A DNA stretch of 64,000 bases, from positions 119,871-183,870 of the forward strand of contig JALDNG010000389.1 in assembly GCA_024349245.1 (NCBI GenBank). The letters run 5' to 3'. Positions 35,501 to 46,475 of the stretch are shown one piece after another (position 1 is the stretch's first letter; the number at the start of each line of letters is the position of its first letter). A program made the position numbers and the translations under genes. The notes below the pieces were generated by a model. That model had not been told where the DNA came from and did no database searches. It saw only the letters and a list, made by a program, of their open reading frames with translations. Source of the DNA: Neodontobutis hainanensis (taxonomy: Eukaryota; Chordata; Actinopteri; Gobiiformes; Odontobutidae).

Positions 35501-38500
35501 GGCAGAGGGCAGAGAGACCAACCAGAGGAGGCAATGGGGCAGAGAGACCAGAGGAGGCAGAGGCCACAGAGAGACCAGAGGAGGCAGACGGGGCAGGAGA
35601 CTAGAGGAGGCAGAGGCCACAGAGAGACCAGAGGAGGCAGAGGTCCACAGAGAGACCAGAAGCCACAGAGAGAGAGAGAGGGCAGAGGAGGCAGAGAGAC
35701 CAGAGGAGGCAGAGGCCAGAGAGAGACTAGAGGAGGCATAAGTCACAGAGAGACCAGTGGAGGCAGAGGCCAGAGAGAGACCAGTAAAGGCAGAGGCCAC
35801 AGAGAGACCAGAGGAGGCAGAGAAGGTAGAGAGATTAGAGGAGGCAGAGGCGACAGAGAGACTAGAGGAGACAGATAAGTCAGAGAGACTAGTGGAGGAA
35901 GAGGCCAGAGAGAGAGCAGAGGAGGCAGAGGCCACAGAGAGACGAGTGGAGTCAAAGGCCACTGAGAGACCAGTGGAGGCATAGGAGACAGAGAGACCAG
36001 AGGAGGCAGAGGCCACAGAGAGACCAGAGGAGGCAGAGGACACAGACAGACCAGAGGAGGCAGGAGGTAGAGAGACCAGAGGAGGCAGAGGCCACAGAGA
36101 GACCAGAGGAAGAAGATTAGGCAGAGAGAGACCAGAGGAGGCAGAGGCCACAGAAGAGACCAGAGGAGGCAGAGAGTCCAGAGGAGGCAGAGGCCATAGA
36201 GAGACCAGAGGAGGCAGAGGAGGCAGAGAGAACAGAAAAGGCAGATGACAGAGAGACCAGGAGGAGGCAGAGGCCACAGAGATATCAGAGAAGGCAGAGG
36301 CCACAGAGAGACCAGAGGAGGCAGAGGCCAGAGAGAGACCAGAGGAGGCATATGTCACAGAGAGACCAGTGGAGGCAGAGGCGATAGAGAGACTAGAGGA
36401 GACAGATAAGTCAGAGAGACTAGTGGAGGCAGAGGCCAGAGAGAGCACAGAAGGCAGAGGCCACAGAGAGACGAGTGGAGGCAAAGGCCACTGAGAGACC
36501 AGAGGAGGCATAGGAGACAGAGAGACCAGAGGAGGCAGAGGCCACAGAGAGTTCAGAGGAGGCAACAGGGCAGGAGACTAGAGGAAGCAGAGGCCACAGA
36601 AAGACCAGAGGAGGCAGAGAGTCCAGAGGAGTCAGAGGCCACAGAGAGAGCAGAGAGGGCAGAGGAGGCAGAGGCAAGAGAGAGACCAGAGGAGGCATAA
36701 GTCACAGAGAGACCAGTGGAGGCAGAGGCCACAGAGAGTCCAGTAAAGGCAGAGGCCATAGAGAGACTAGAGGAGGCAGAGAAGGCAGAGAGATTAGAGG
36801 AGGCAGAGGCCACAGAGAGACCAGAGGAGGGAGAGGCGACAGAGAGACTAGAGGAGAAAGATAAGTCAGAGAGACTAGTGGAGGCAGAGGCCAGACAGAG
36901 GAGGCAGAGGCCACAGAGAGACGAGTGGAGTCAAAGGCCACTGAGAGACCAGTGGAGGCATAGGAGACAGAGAGACCAGAGGAGGCAGAGGCCACAGAGA
37001 GACCAGAGGAGGCAGAGGACACAGACAGACCAGAGGAGGCAGAGGAGGTAGAGAGACCAGAGGAGGCAGAGGAGACGAGAGACCAGAGGAGGCAGAGGCA
37101 CAGAGAGACCAGAGGAAGCAGATTAGGCATAGAGACCAGAGGAGGCAGAGGCCACAGAAAGACCAGAGGAGGCAGAGAGTCCAGAGGAGGCAGAGGCCAT
37201 AGAGAGACCAGAGGAGGCAGAGGAGGCAGAGAGAACAGAAAAGGCAGATGACACAGAGAGACCAGGAGGCAGAGGCCACAGAGAGATCAGAGAGGCAGAG
37301 GCCACAGAGAGACCAGAGGAGGCAGAGAGGCACAGAGAGACCAGTTAGAGCAGGGGAGGCAGAGGAGGCAGAAAGACCAGAGGAGGCAGAGGCCATAGCG
37401 AGACTATAGGAGGAAGAGGAGACAAGAGAGACCAGAGGAGGCAGAGGCCACAGAGAGACCAGAGGAGGCAGAGGCAATAGAGAGACCAGTGGAGGCAGAG
37501 AGACCAGAGGAGGCAGAGGAGGCAGAGAGACAGAGGAAGGCAGAGGCCAGAGAGAGACCAGAGGAGGCAGAGGCCACAGTGAGAGCAGAGGGGGCAGAGG
37601 CCACGAGAGTTCAGAGGAGGCAGAAAGACAGAGAGACTAGAGGAGGCAGAGAGACGAGAGGATGCAGAGGAGGCAGAGAGAGAGACCAGAGAGGCAGATG
37701 CCACATAGAGACCAGAGGAGGCAGAGGCCGAGGCCACAGAGAGACCAGAGAGGCAGAGGCCATCAGAGAGACCAGAGGAGGCAGAAAGACATAGAGACCA
37801 GAGGAGACAGTTAGAGCAGGCAGGAGACAGAGAGTCCAGAGGAGGCAGAGGCCACAGAGAGACCAGAGGAGGCAGAGGTCACAGAGAGACCAGAGGAGGC
37901 AGAGAGCAGAGGAGGCAGAGGAGGCAGAGAGACCAGAGGAGGCAGAGGCCACAGAGAGATAGAGGAGGCAGAGGAGACAAAGAGACCAGAGGAGGCAGAG
38001 GCCACAGAGAGACCAGAGGAGGCAGAGGCCAGAGAGAGACCAGAGGCCATAGAGAGACCAGAGGAGGCAGAGGAGGCAGAGAGACCAGAGAGGCAGAGGC
38101 CACAGAGAGACCAGAGGAGGCAGGAGAGCAGAGGGCAGAAGAGGCCAGAGAGACCAGAGGAGGCAGAGGCCACAGAGAGACCAGAGGAGATAGAGGAACA
38201 GAGAGACAGAGGAGGCAGAGGCCACAGAGACCAGAGGAGGCAGAGGCCACAGAGAGAAAAGAGGAGGCAGAGAAGACAGAGAGACCAGAGGAGGCAGAGG
38301 CCAAAGAGAGACCAGAGGAGGCAGAGGCCACAGAGAGACCAGAGTCACAGAGAGACCAGAGGAGGCAGAGGAGGCAGAGAGACCAGAGGAGGCAGAGGCC
38401 AGAGAGAGACCAGATGGAGGCAGAGGCCACAGAGAGACCAGTAAGGAGGCAGAGGACACAGAGAGACCAGAGGAGGCAGAGAGGCAGAGAGACCAGAGGA

Positions 38501-39430
38501 GGCAGAGGCCACAGAGAGACCAGAGGAGGCAGAGAGGCGACAGAGAGACCAGAGGAGACAGAGGCCACAGAGAGACAGTAGTGGAGGCAGAGGCCAGAGA
38601 GAGAGCAGAGGAGGCAGAGGCCACAGAGAGACGAGTGGAGGCAAAGGCCACTGAGAGACCAGTGGAGGCATAGGAGACAGAGAGACCAGAGGAGGCAGAG
38701 AGCAGGGGAGGCAGAGGAGGCAGAAAGACCAGAGGAGGCAGAGGCCACAGCGTGACTATAGGAGGAAGAGGAGACAAAGAGACCAGAGGAGGCAGAGGCA
38801 AAGAGAGACCAGAGGAGGCAGAGGCACAGAGAGACCAGTGGAGGCAGAGAGACCAGAGGGGGCAGAGGAGGCAGAGACAAGAGGCAGAGGCCAGAGAGAG
38901 ACCAGAGGAGGCAGAGGCCACAGTGAGAGCAGAGGGGGAAGAGGCCACCGAGAGTTCAGAGGAGGCAGAAAGACAGAGAGACCAGAGGAGATAGAGGAAT
39001 AGAGAGACAAGAGGAGGCAGAGGCCACAGAGAGACCAGAGGAGGCAGAGGCCACAGAGATAAAAGAGGAGGCAGAGAAGACAGAGAGACCAGAGGAGGCA
39101 GAGGCCAAAGAGAATCCAGAGGAGGCATAGGCCACAGAGAGACCAGAGGAGGCAGAGGTCACAGAGAGACCAGAGGAGGCAGAGGAGGCAGAGAGACCAG
39201 AGGAGGCAGAGGCAAGAGAGAGACCAGAGGAGGCATAAGTCACAGAGAGACCAGTGGAGGCAGAGGCCACAGAGAGTCCAGTAAAGGCAGAGGACACAGA
39301 GAGACAAGAGGAGGCAGAGAAGGCAGAGAGACTAGAGGAGGCAGAGGCCACAGAGAGACCAGAGGAGGAAGAGGCGACAGAGAGACTAGAGGAGACAGAT
39401 AAGTCAGAGAGACTAGTGGAGGTAGAGGCC
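32505..39430 (+). repeat. Higher-order repeat marker units in array A
   Basis: A recognisable variant pair (GACTAGAGGAGACAGATAAG followed by TCAGAGAGACTAGTGGAGG) recurs near 32520, 34668, 35215, 35873, 36403, 36859 and 39397. The 36859 copy has the sub-variant AGATAAGTC preceded by GAGAA. Its reverse complement recurs in arrays B and C. Spacing is irregular, so the higher-order units have been reshuffled by unequal exchange. Confidence 0.7.
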
Positions 39431-39914
39431 AGAGAGAGAGCAGAGGAGGCAGAGGCCACAGAGAGACGAGTGGAGTCAAAGGCCACTGAGAGCCCAGTGG
39501 AGGCATAGGAGACAGAGAGACCAGAGGAGGCAGAGGCCACAGAGAATCCAGAGGAGGTAGGCCACAGAGAGACCAGAGGAGGCAGAGTTCACAGAGAGAC
39601 CAGAGGAGGTAGAAAGAGCAGAGGAGGCAGAGAAGGCAGAGAGACCAGTGGAGGCAGGCGACACAGAGAGACGAGAGGAGGCAGAGGCCACAGAGAGATC
39701 AGACGAGGCAAAGTTCACAGAGAGACCAGAGGAGGCAGAGGCCGCAGAGAGACCAGAGGAGGCATAGGCCACAGAGTAACCAGAGGAGGCAGAGGCCGCA
39801 GAGAGACCAGAGGAGGCATAGGCCACAGAGTAACCAGAGGAGGCAACGGGCAGAGAGACCAGAGAAGGCAGAGGCCACCGAGAGTTCAGAGGAGGCAACG
39901 GGGCAGGGAGACTA

Positions 39915-42900
39915 GGCAAGGCAAGGCAAGGCAATTTTATTTATATAGCACAATAAATACACTGGGTAACTCAAAGTGCTTTACAGAAATAAAAGACAAT
40001 TTACAAGATTTAGATTTGGAAACATAAGAAAGATTAAAAGCATTATAAAAGAAGAAGAGTGCAGATAAAAAACATTTTAAGTTGTGGTGTAGGCGGAGCT
40101 AAAAAGGAAGGTTTTTAACCTCCCCTTGAACATTGTTAAAGTTGAGGCTTGTTTTACTTCATCTGGGAGGTTGTTCCAGGTTTTTGCTGCTTGAAACTTA
40201 AACGCTGCTTCACCCTGTTTACTTCTAACTCTGGGCACGAGCAGAAGGCCTGTCCCAGATGTTCTTAGAGTCCGAGGAGGCTCATAAGCTACTAGCATTT
40301 CAGAAATATATTCTGGTGCTAAACCATTTAGAGACTTGTAAACCAGTAGTGCTGTTTTAAAGTCTATCCTCTGAGCAACAGGAAGCCAGTGCAGAGATTT
40401 TAAAACTGGACTGATGTGGTTGTACTTCCTGGTGTTAGTTAGAACCCGAGCAGCAGCGTCTGAATAAGCTGCAGCTGTCTTAACCTCGTTTTGAGAGACC
40501 AGTGAGCAGGCCGTTACAGTAATCTAACCTGCTGGAGATAAAAGCATGAATAAGTTTCTCTAAGTCTGGTTGAGACATTATGCCTTTGACTCTGGAAATA
40601 TTTTTAAGGTGATAAAATGCAGATGATGTAATTGACTTAATGTGACTCTGGAAATTAAAGTCTGAGTCCATGATGACCCTAGATTTCTAACCTGGTTTTT
40701 AGATTTTAGAGAAAGAGACTCGAGGTGACTGCTGACATTTTCTCTTTGTTTCTGTGGTCCAAAGATAATTATTTCAGTCTTGTTTCTGTTCAGTTGGAGA
40801 AAATTATTTTGCATCCACACATCAATCTGTTCGATGCAGTGACACAATGAATGGATTGGTCCATTTTCACCTGCTGTGAGTGAAATGTAAATCTGAGTAT
40901 CATCTGCATAATTATGGTAGGATACACCACAGCTGTGTATTAACTGGCCTAAAGGAAGCATGTAAAGATTGAATAATAGAGGTCCCAAGATAGACCCCTG
41001 TGGAACCCCACATGTCAGGGCCATTTGGTCTGATACACAGTTTCCAACCGAAACAAAGTACTTCCTGTCTTCAAGATAGGACTGAAACCATTTAAGAGCA
41101 GTTCCAGAGATACCTATCCATTCATCTAATCTTTGTGACAGGATTTCATGGTCCACTGTATCAAACGCAGCACTCAAGTCCAACAGAACTAAGACAGAGA
41201 CTTTGCCCGCCAGTGTTCAGACGGATGTCATTTGTGACTTTGATAAGTGCAGTCTCAGTGCTGTGATGGGGCCTAAAACCTGACTGAAAAGGATCAAAGC
41301 AGTTGTTAAGCAATAGAAAGTCATTAAGTTGCTGATATACAACTTTTTCGATGACTTTCCTAAAAATGGCAGGTTTGATATGGGCCGATAGTTGTTGAGC
41401 ACTGTAGCATCAAGACTGCTCTTCTTTAAGAGAGGCTTGATGACAGCAGTTTTTAAGGCCCTTGGAAATGTTCCAAACTGTAAGGAATTATTGACTATAT
41501 TAGTGAGTTGTGGTAACAAACTGCTTAGTACTGATTTTAGAAATCTAGTGGGTAAAACATCGAGGCAGCAGGTGGATGAACTCAGGCTGGAGACAGTTTT
41601 TTCAATTGTTCTGTCATTAATGGGTGTAAAATGTGTAAACTCAAACAAAGGTCTCCTATGTGGCTGCAGTGTTGTTGTTTGCCCTTTGGACTGTATCGCA
41701 TGTTTAATGCCTTGAACCTTGTCGTTAAAAACAATGCAAACTCATTGCATTTAGTGTTGGAAACTAATTCTGGAGGAAATGGAGTTGGAGGGTTTGTTAA
41801 TCTGTTCACTGTAGCAAACAGGACACGTGAGTTGTTACTGCTGTGGTTGATGAGCTCTGAGAAGAATATTTCTCTGCTTTTTCAAAGTTTGATTGAAAAC
41901 ATGCAGATTTTCTTTGTATACCTCATAATGAATTAAGAGTTTAAATTTACGCCATTTTCTTTCGGCTTTTCGGCATTCCCTTTTCTGTGCCCTGACAGAA
42001 GGAGCATTGCTCCACGAAGCCTTCTGCAGCTTCATCACTTTAACCTTAACAGGAGCAATGGCGTCCATAACATTTAAAACACCTGAAGTATAACAATTCA
42101 TTAAATCATCAACTTGACCTGATGAGGCATTTTCAAACCTGATTGCCTCCATAAACTGTGTCCTGGTGTTATCATTAATGTGTCTCTTCTGAACAACTGT
42201 AGGACCAGCAGCAGCTTTTGGACACAAGAATGATCAGACAGAGCAACATCAATCACAGTGACATCTGAAATATGGACACCCTTTGTAATGACCAGGTCCA
42301 GAGTGTGACCTCTGTTATGGGTCGGCTCATTAACATGCTGACAAAGACCAAAAGTATCAAGAATAGTAGAAAGTTCTTTGGCATTTCTGTCAGAAACATT
42401 ATCCACATGCACGTTAAAATCACCTGATATGATTATTTGTTCATATTCTGTGCAGATAACCGAAAGCATTTCAGTAAACTCATCAATAAAATCATGACAT
42501 TGTTGGGGTGGTTTGTAAAGAACAACATATAAAATAGATGGAGAAAACCTCAACTCCATTTTGAATGCCACATACTCAAATGATGAAAACTCCCCAAGTG
42601 ATAGTTTCTGGATAAGAATATTATCCCTAAAATAGCACAAACACCACCACCCTTTTTGTTTTCCCGCATTTTGGATAAAAATGTGAAATTCGATGGGTGG
42701 ATTCAATAAGGACAGCATTTCCAGTCTTACTGTCTAACCATGTTTCTGTTAAAAACATAAAATCAAGCTTATTTGAAATTATAAAATCATTAATTAAAAA
42801 GATTTGTTTCCCAAAGACCTGACATTGAACACTGCAAGTTTCAAGACTGTTTGAAGCAGGACTAGACTTTATCTGTTTGCAGGAATTTGAATCAGGTTTG

Positions 42901-43101
42901 TCTGATTAGACAAACTAACTGTTATTCTCTTCTCCAATCTGCGACTTCTGACTGTAGCTATGGAGCTGGGGGAGTGTTCTCTCACAGGGCCTCGGGTTGA
43001 TAAGTGTTTTATGATGACAAAAGTCCTGGAACAGCAGAGGCCCTCAGTGTCCTAATCGCTGATAGTAGCCTTGATGCTAGTCAAGGCTTTTGGAGCTGGC
43101 C
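39915..43101 (-). mobile_element. L2-type LINE, copy A, joined to array A
   Basis: The 3' end is at the left: a tail of CCTTG units (plus strand GGCAAGGCAAGG), then a terminal hairpin-type 3' UTR (TATTTATATAGCACAATAAA on plus) typical of fish L2. Reading leftward it carries endonuclease, linker and reverse transcriptase. Homology to copies B and C stops at about 43101 (at CCAAAAG/AGCTGG), where unrelated spacer DNA begins, so its ORF1 is missing. Confidence 0.9.
40077..42900 (-). pseudogene. L2 ORF2 (endonuclease / reverse transcriptase), copy A
   Basis: Endonuclease pieces (42718-42101) contain IIISGDFNVHVDNVS and SDHSC, the metal-binding and catalytic signatures of the APE-type domain. The linker reads ERKWRKFKLLIHYEVYKENL (41920s). 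The reverse transcriptase (41648-40578) contains LDLSAAFDTVDHEIL, CGVPQGSILGPLLF and YADDTQIYISL, with all catalytic aspartates. The C-terminal part (40298-40077) reads AAFKFQAAKTWNNLPDEVKQ and ends FSSAYTTT. Frame breaks include a G-run that is GGG here and GGGG in copies B and C near 40676. Conversely it keeps GGGG near 41000 and 42590 where B and C have GGG. Confidence 0.9.
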
Positions 43102-46100
43102 TGTGTCATTTATAACCAAGTCTACTCTTTTAAATATGAATATCCATCACCAGGGTTAGCATACTACAGCTGCACGCTGACGTGAACTAATGCATAGCCG
43201 CCGGTTACAGAGCATCTCCCTAGCGCGTTAATGCTCTGCAAAACTTGCAAACTTCGGTTGTGAGAGAAAAAGTGCAAATCTGTGAGTTTGATTCTGACGA
43301 TTTCTTCAAAAAAGGAGACTTTCTCCATGGACATTTCCCTACTAAGACTTCTCTACTGACCACCCACTGACCAGGACTACCCCCTGAGACCTTTTTGAGA
43401 GAAATCAACGTGAGATTTTAAGATTTCCATGTTCATGTTCTTTCCTATGGGCTTTCCCATTAAATCTGCACAGCAACTATATGAACCAATATATCGAGCA
43501 AAACTTGTCTTTGTGTCGATGTTTAAAATGATGTTTCAATGGTGCAAATTTTAACTCAGAATATGTGTATTTTGTTAGACTTAATTTTGTTCTGGTTCTA
43601 GAGCCTATCAGAAATAATGTAAAAGTCAATTTATACAGACATATTAATGAAAGAGAACAAAACGCACAGCAGGCTAACATATTTAAATTGAGAGCTGTCT
43701 GCAACGTATTTTGATTAATTTCTATATTATACATCTCTAATTTAACCCTTAGTACCTAATTATTATAGAAAACATACATTTTGTTTTATGTTGGGATTCA
43801 TTTCCCAATATAATACAATAGGTTTCAAAAAGTAATTCACCTGGAGAATCCTGTTGTGTTCAAACTAGGAACATGTAGAAGCAGAGTTTGTTGAATATAT
43901 TTGTTAATGAAAAATGTACAGTTAAGTGTTTTTTGTGTTATTTTAGAAGCCATTATGAAAAATGAGCTTCCATTCATAAAGTAAATCCATATCCAGATTG
44001 TAATGAGTGACCCCATTTGACCAGCCCATAAGCCCCTGACTAGCATCACATACATTATCAGCGATTAAATATCCTCTGCTATAATTTTAGTAGTTTAGTG
44101 AATAATAATGTCTCGAACGTGGACATATTCTCCTGGTTTGATCTGTGAGATTGACAAAATCACCTGAGGCTTTATGAGTAAAAGATGGTTTAAGATTCAA
44201 ACAGTGCTGCTTTTTTTAAAAGTAGTTTCTCTGTATTGGTGACATTGTGCTAGTGTCCATGAAACTGTAGAAAGTGGCACTAGACAGAAAGTACATGGTG
44301 GACTTGAATCAGTAACAGTTCCATGTTCAGACATGGACGGTTTAAGCCACCTCATGAGAGCCTCACATGGCTTTTTGCTTTTGTTATTTTGATGAATCAC
44401 ACAATGGCATCACATGATGCCCTGGAGGATTTTAACAGACGTATTTCTCTCCACAGATCTCTGTCTACTGGGATGGCCCAGCGTCTCCTGGACGACGAGG
44501 CCTGGGTGTCCTGACGTGCTCCTCCTGCACAGGCTGCCCACACTCACTGTCACACCCTACACACCCCTGTCTCTCCTCTGCAATTACCTGTGCCCCTTGA
44601 ACTCTACAAAACTTGTCTGTCTCTCCTCAAAAAAAGGAGTACACTCTTTCAATGCTTTTGCTCTTTCTGACTAACCCGGAACTCTCTCCCCTCCTGCATC
44701 CCTCTCTCCTCTAGCTCCTCTGGCGCTCTTTACGCAGTCTCGTGCTAGATACCTTAGTTCTACGAACTCCTCATCCTCCTCATCCTCCTGCGGACTCCTC
44801 CTCTCCTCCCTCTCACTCCCTATGGCTTCTCTCGGAGACTCGGTTAAATGCCAAGGTCCGTGTAAGCTTAGCTCTGGCTCTTCCTCCAGGCTGCGCCCGC
44901 AAATGCTATCTCCTGGCGCCTCCTGCCCAGGTCCTCAGCTGAGCTTCCTCTCTGCTTCCCCAGACTCCCTTTGCTCTGGGATGTTTCTGTTTCTCCTTCT
45001 GAGGCCCGGAAGGTGCCCCAGCTGCTCCTTCGTGAGCCCCCGGGTGCCTCCTCCCGTGCTCCCTGCACGAACCCCTCTTGAGCCCGTGCTCTCCAGGGCA
45101 CCCTCCTCTCCTGCCACACCCCCAGACTCCCATTTGTGAGCCGGTCCCCTTGTTTCCTGGGTCCCAAGCCGGACTGGGTGAAGGAGATGGAAGATTACAT
45201 GAGGGACCGGGCGCCGAGTGGAAACTCCCACTGGAAAAGGTCGGATAAACCACAAAGGCTAATCTAAAAAAGGAGAAGCACTTTTTACTCTTTTAAGAAC
45301 TGACCACGCTTTCAGTGTTTCTTCTGGAAGTGAAATCTCCATTAGGGGACTTAAAGGGCAGGACTCAGGGTCATTTCCAGGATAAGCATAACATTTGTAA
45401 ATATTGTATACAGTGTGTTGTGTGTCAGAGGGTTTGTGTGACTGGTGACATGTTTAACAGGTTCATTAGCTCTTCCAGTTGGACTTGTTCCATGTTTTTT
45501 GCTGTGTTGTGTGAAAAATACAAATGATATGTTCCTCCTTAAACAAATGAAACTATAAAACTTCAGTATTCAAAATACCTGGGGTTGATTAACATGTTTG
45601 TTTTATTAATTTCACTTGCTGTGTTTTTCTTCTGCTTCTCCAAAAGGTGACAGTATCTAAAGAGACTCCAGCAGTAAACTATAGACAAGGAGCTTGTGCA
45701 AAAAAAGAGGAGCGTAAACAAAGGGCAAAAGTAAAGGAGAGGAAAGAAAAGATACAAGGATAAGATGAAAAAGGCTGAACAGAAGTAAAAGTAATCTGAC
45801 TCTCATGGACAGACAAGAGTAAAGAGTCTAATTCACATGATAAACAAACTGATTTGCAGGAAGAGGCCTTTTAAAAGAGGATTCTGAAAAGCAAAGGAAA
45901 GAGGATAAGAAAGTGTAAAGAAAACAAAGAAAAGATATGTATATTGATTGTTTTGTTCAAATCTCCAGATCTATTCTCCTGAGACTAAAGCAGTGTTTTT
46001 TTCTTTTCAGGCTTCTTGGAGAGGATTCCCTGAGCACACAAAAGGTAGCCCACCTACATTATTCAGTTTTAATGTACAGATCTGTTTAACAAATATGTGC

Positions 46101-46139
46101 ATGTGTTTAATAGTTTTATTGTCTTCTCTCCCTCTCAGC
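43102..46139. other. Spacer between the two inverted L2 copies, unassigned
   Basis: About 3 kb without minisatellite or L2. 43102-44400 is AT-rich; 44440-45260 is C/T-rich with several overlapping open frames of 60-115 residues on both strands that match nothing I recognise. 45640-45765 encodes a Lys/Glu-rich stretch (KKEERKQRAKVKERKEKIQG) in one plus frame that could be a cytoplasmic-tail exon, but no splice partners are evident. Polarity of the surrounding composite flips across this spacer. Confidence 0.5.
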
Positions 46140-46440
46140 ATCACAGAGTAGGAGGAGAGAAGAAGGCTGGACAAGGTCATCAGGAAGTCCAGCTCTGTCC
46201 TGGGCTGTCCTCTGACTCAGTCCGGTTAAGTGGGAAAAAGGATCTATGCTGACCACATAAGTCCCACCGCCTCTCAGGATCGCCTACTGTCAGCTCTGGA
46301 ACAGCAGACCCATTGCAGTTTGCTCCACAGTGTCTGAAGGAGAGGAGTGAGGATGCTGTCATCATACTGCTGTCAGACTCCTAGCAATGAACACTGCTAA
46401 CACAGAAACTCTTTTCACTAAGCCAGTATTTCCACAATCA
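46140..46440 (+). mobile_element. Possible LINE C-terminal fragment
   Basis: One plus frame reads RREKRRLDKVIRKSSSVLGC then PLTQSG, similar to the carboxyl end of Rex/RTE-style fish LINE ORF2 (generic R-K-A-S-S-V-L-G-C). The rest is frameshifted and ends near AACACTGCTAAC. A weak call made on one short motif. Confidence 0.4.
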
Positions 46441-46475
46441 TGTGGAATCTCACCGTGCAATATTTGTAATGTGCA

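Larger units (their letters stand above)
26144..39914 (+). repeat. 27-bp minisatellite array A (GA-rich strand on plus)
   Basis: A 13.8-kb tandem array, roughly 500 units. The common unit is 27 bp, containing GCAGAGGCCACAGAGAGACC, and translates as EEAEATERP, GRGHRETRG or RRQRPQRDQ on plus and SGLSVASAS, LVSLWPLPP or WSLCGLCLL on minus. Shorter variants lack the GGCCACAGA part. Units diverge by point changes and small indels, which move reading frames. T is rare on the plus strand. Rare variants (for example those with GATAAGTCAGAGAGACT) recur at intervals, showing higher-order repeats. I see no non-repeat DNA inside the array. Confidence 0.95.

Noticed and set aside
26144..39914. CRISPR-like array (short repeats at regular spacing)
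   Set aside because: The 27-bp units are head-to-tail with no unique spacers, the repeats themselves vary, and the context is a fish intron-bearing locus with mobile elements.
26137..39934. Glu/Arg-rich plus-strand frames (EEAEATERP repeats) as a structural or nuclear protein
   Set aside because: Stops and indels interrupt the frame every few hundred bases and overlapping frames are equally open.
44030..44070. GACTAGCATCACATAC...ATCAGCGATTA as another L2 fragment
   Set aside because: Only about 30 bases resemble the L2 sequence near 57075 and the surroundings do not align, so chance cannot be excluded.
44414..45255. Overlapping 60-115 residue open frames in the C/T-rich block
   Set aside because: They occur on both strands with no recognisable domain; they follow from composition.
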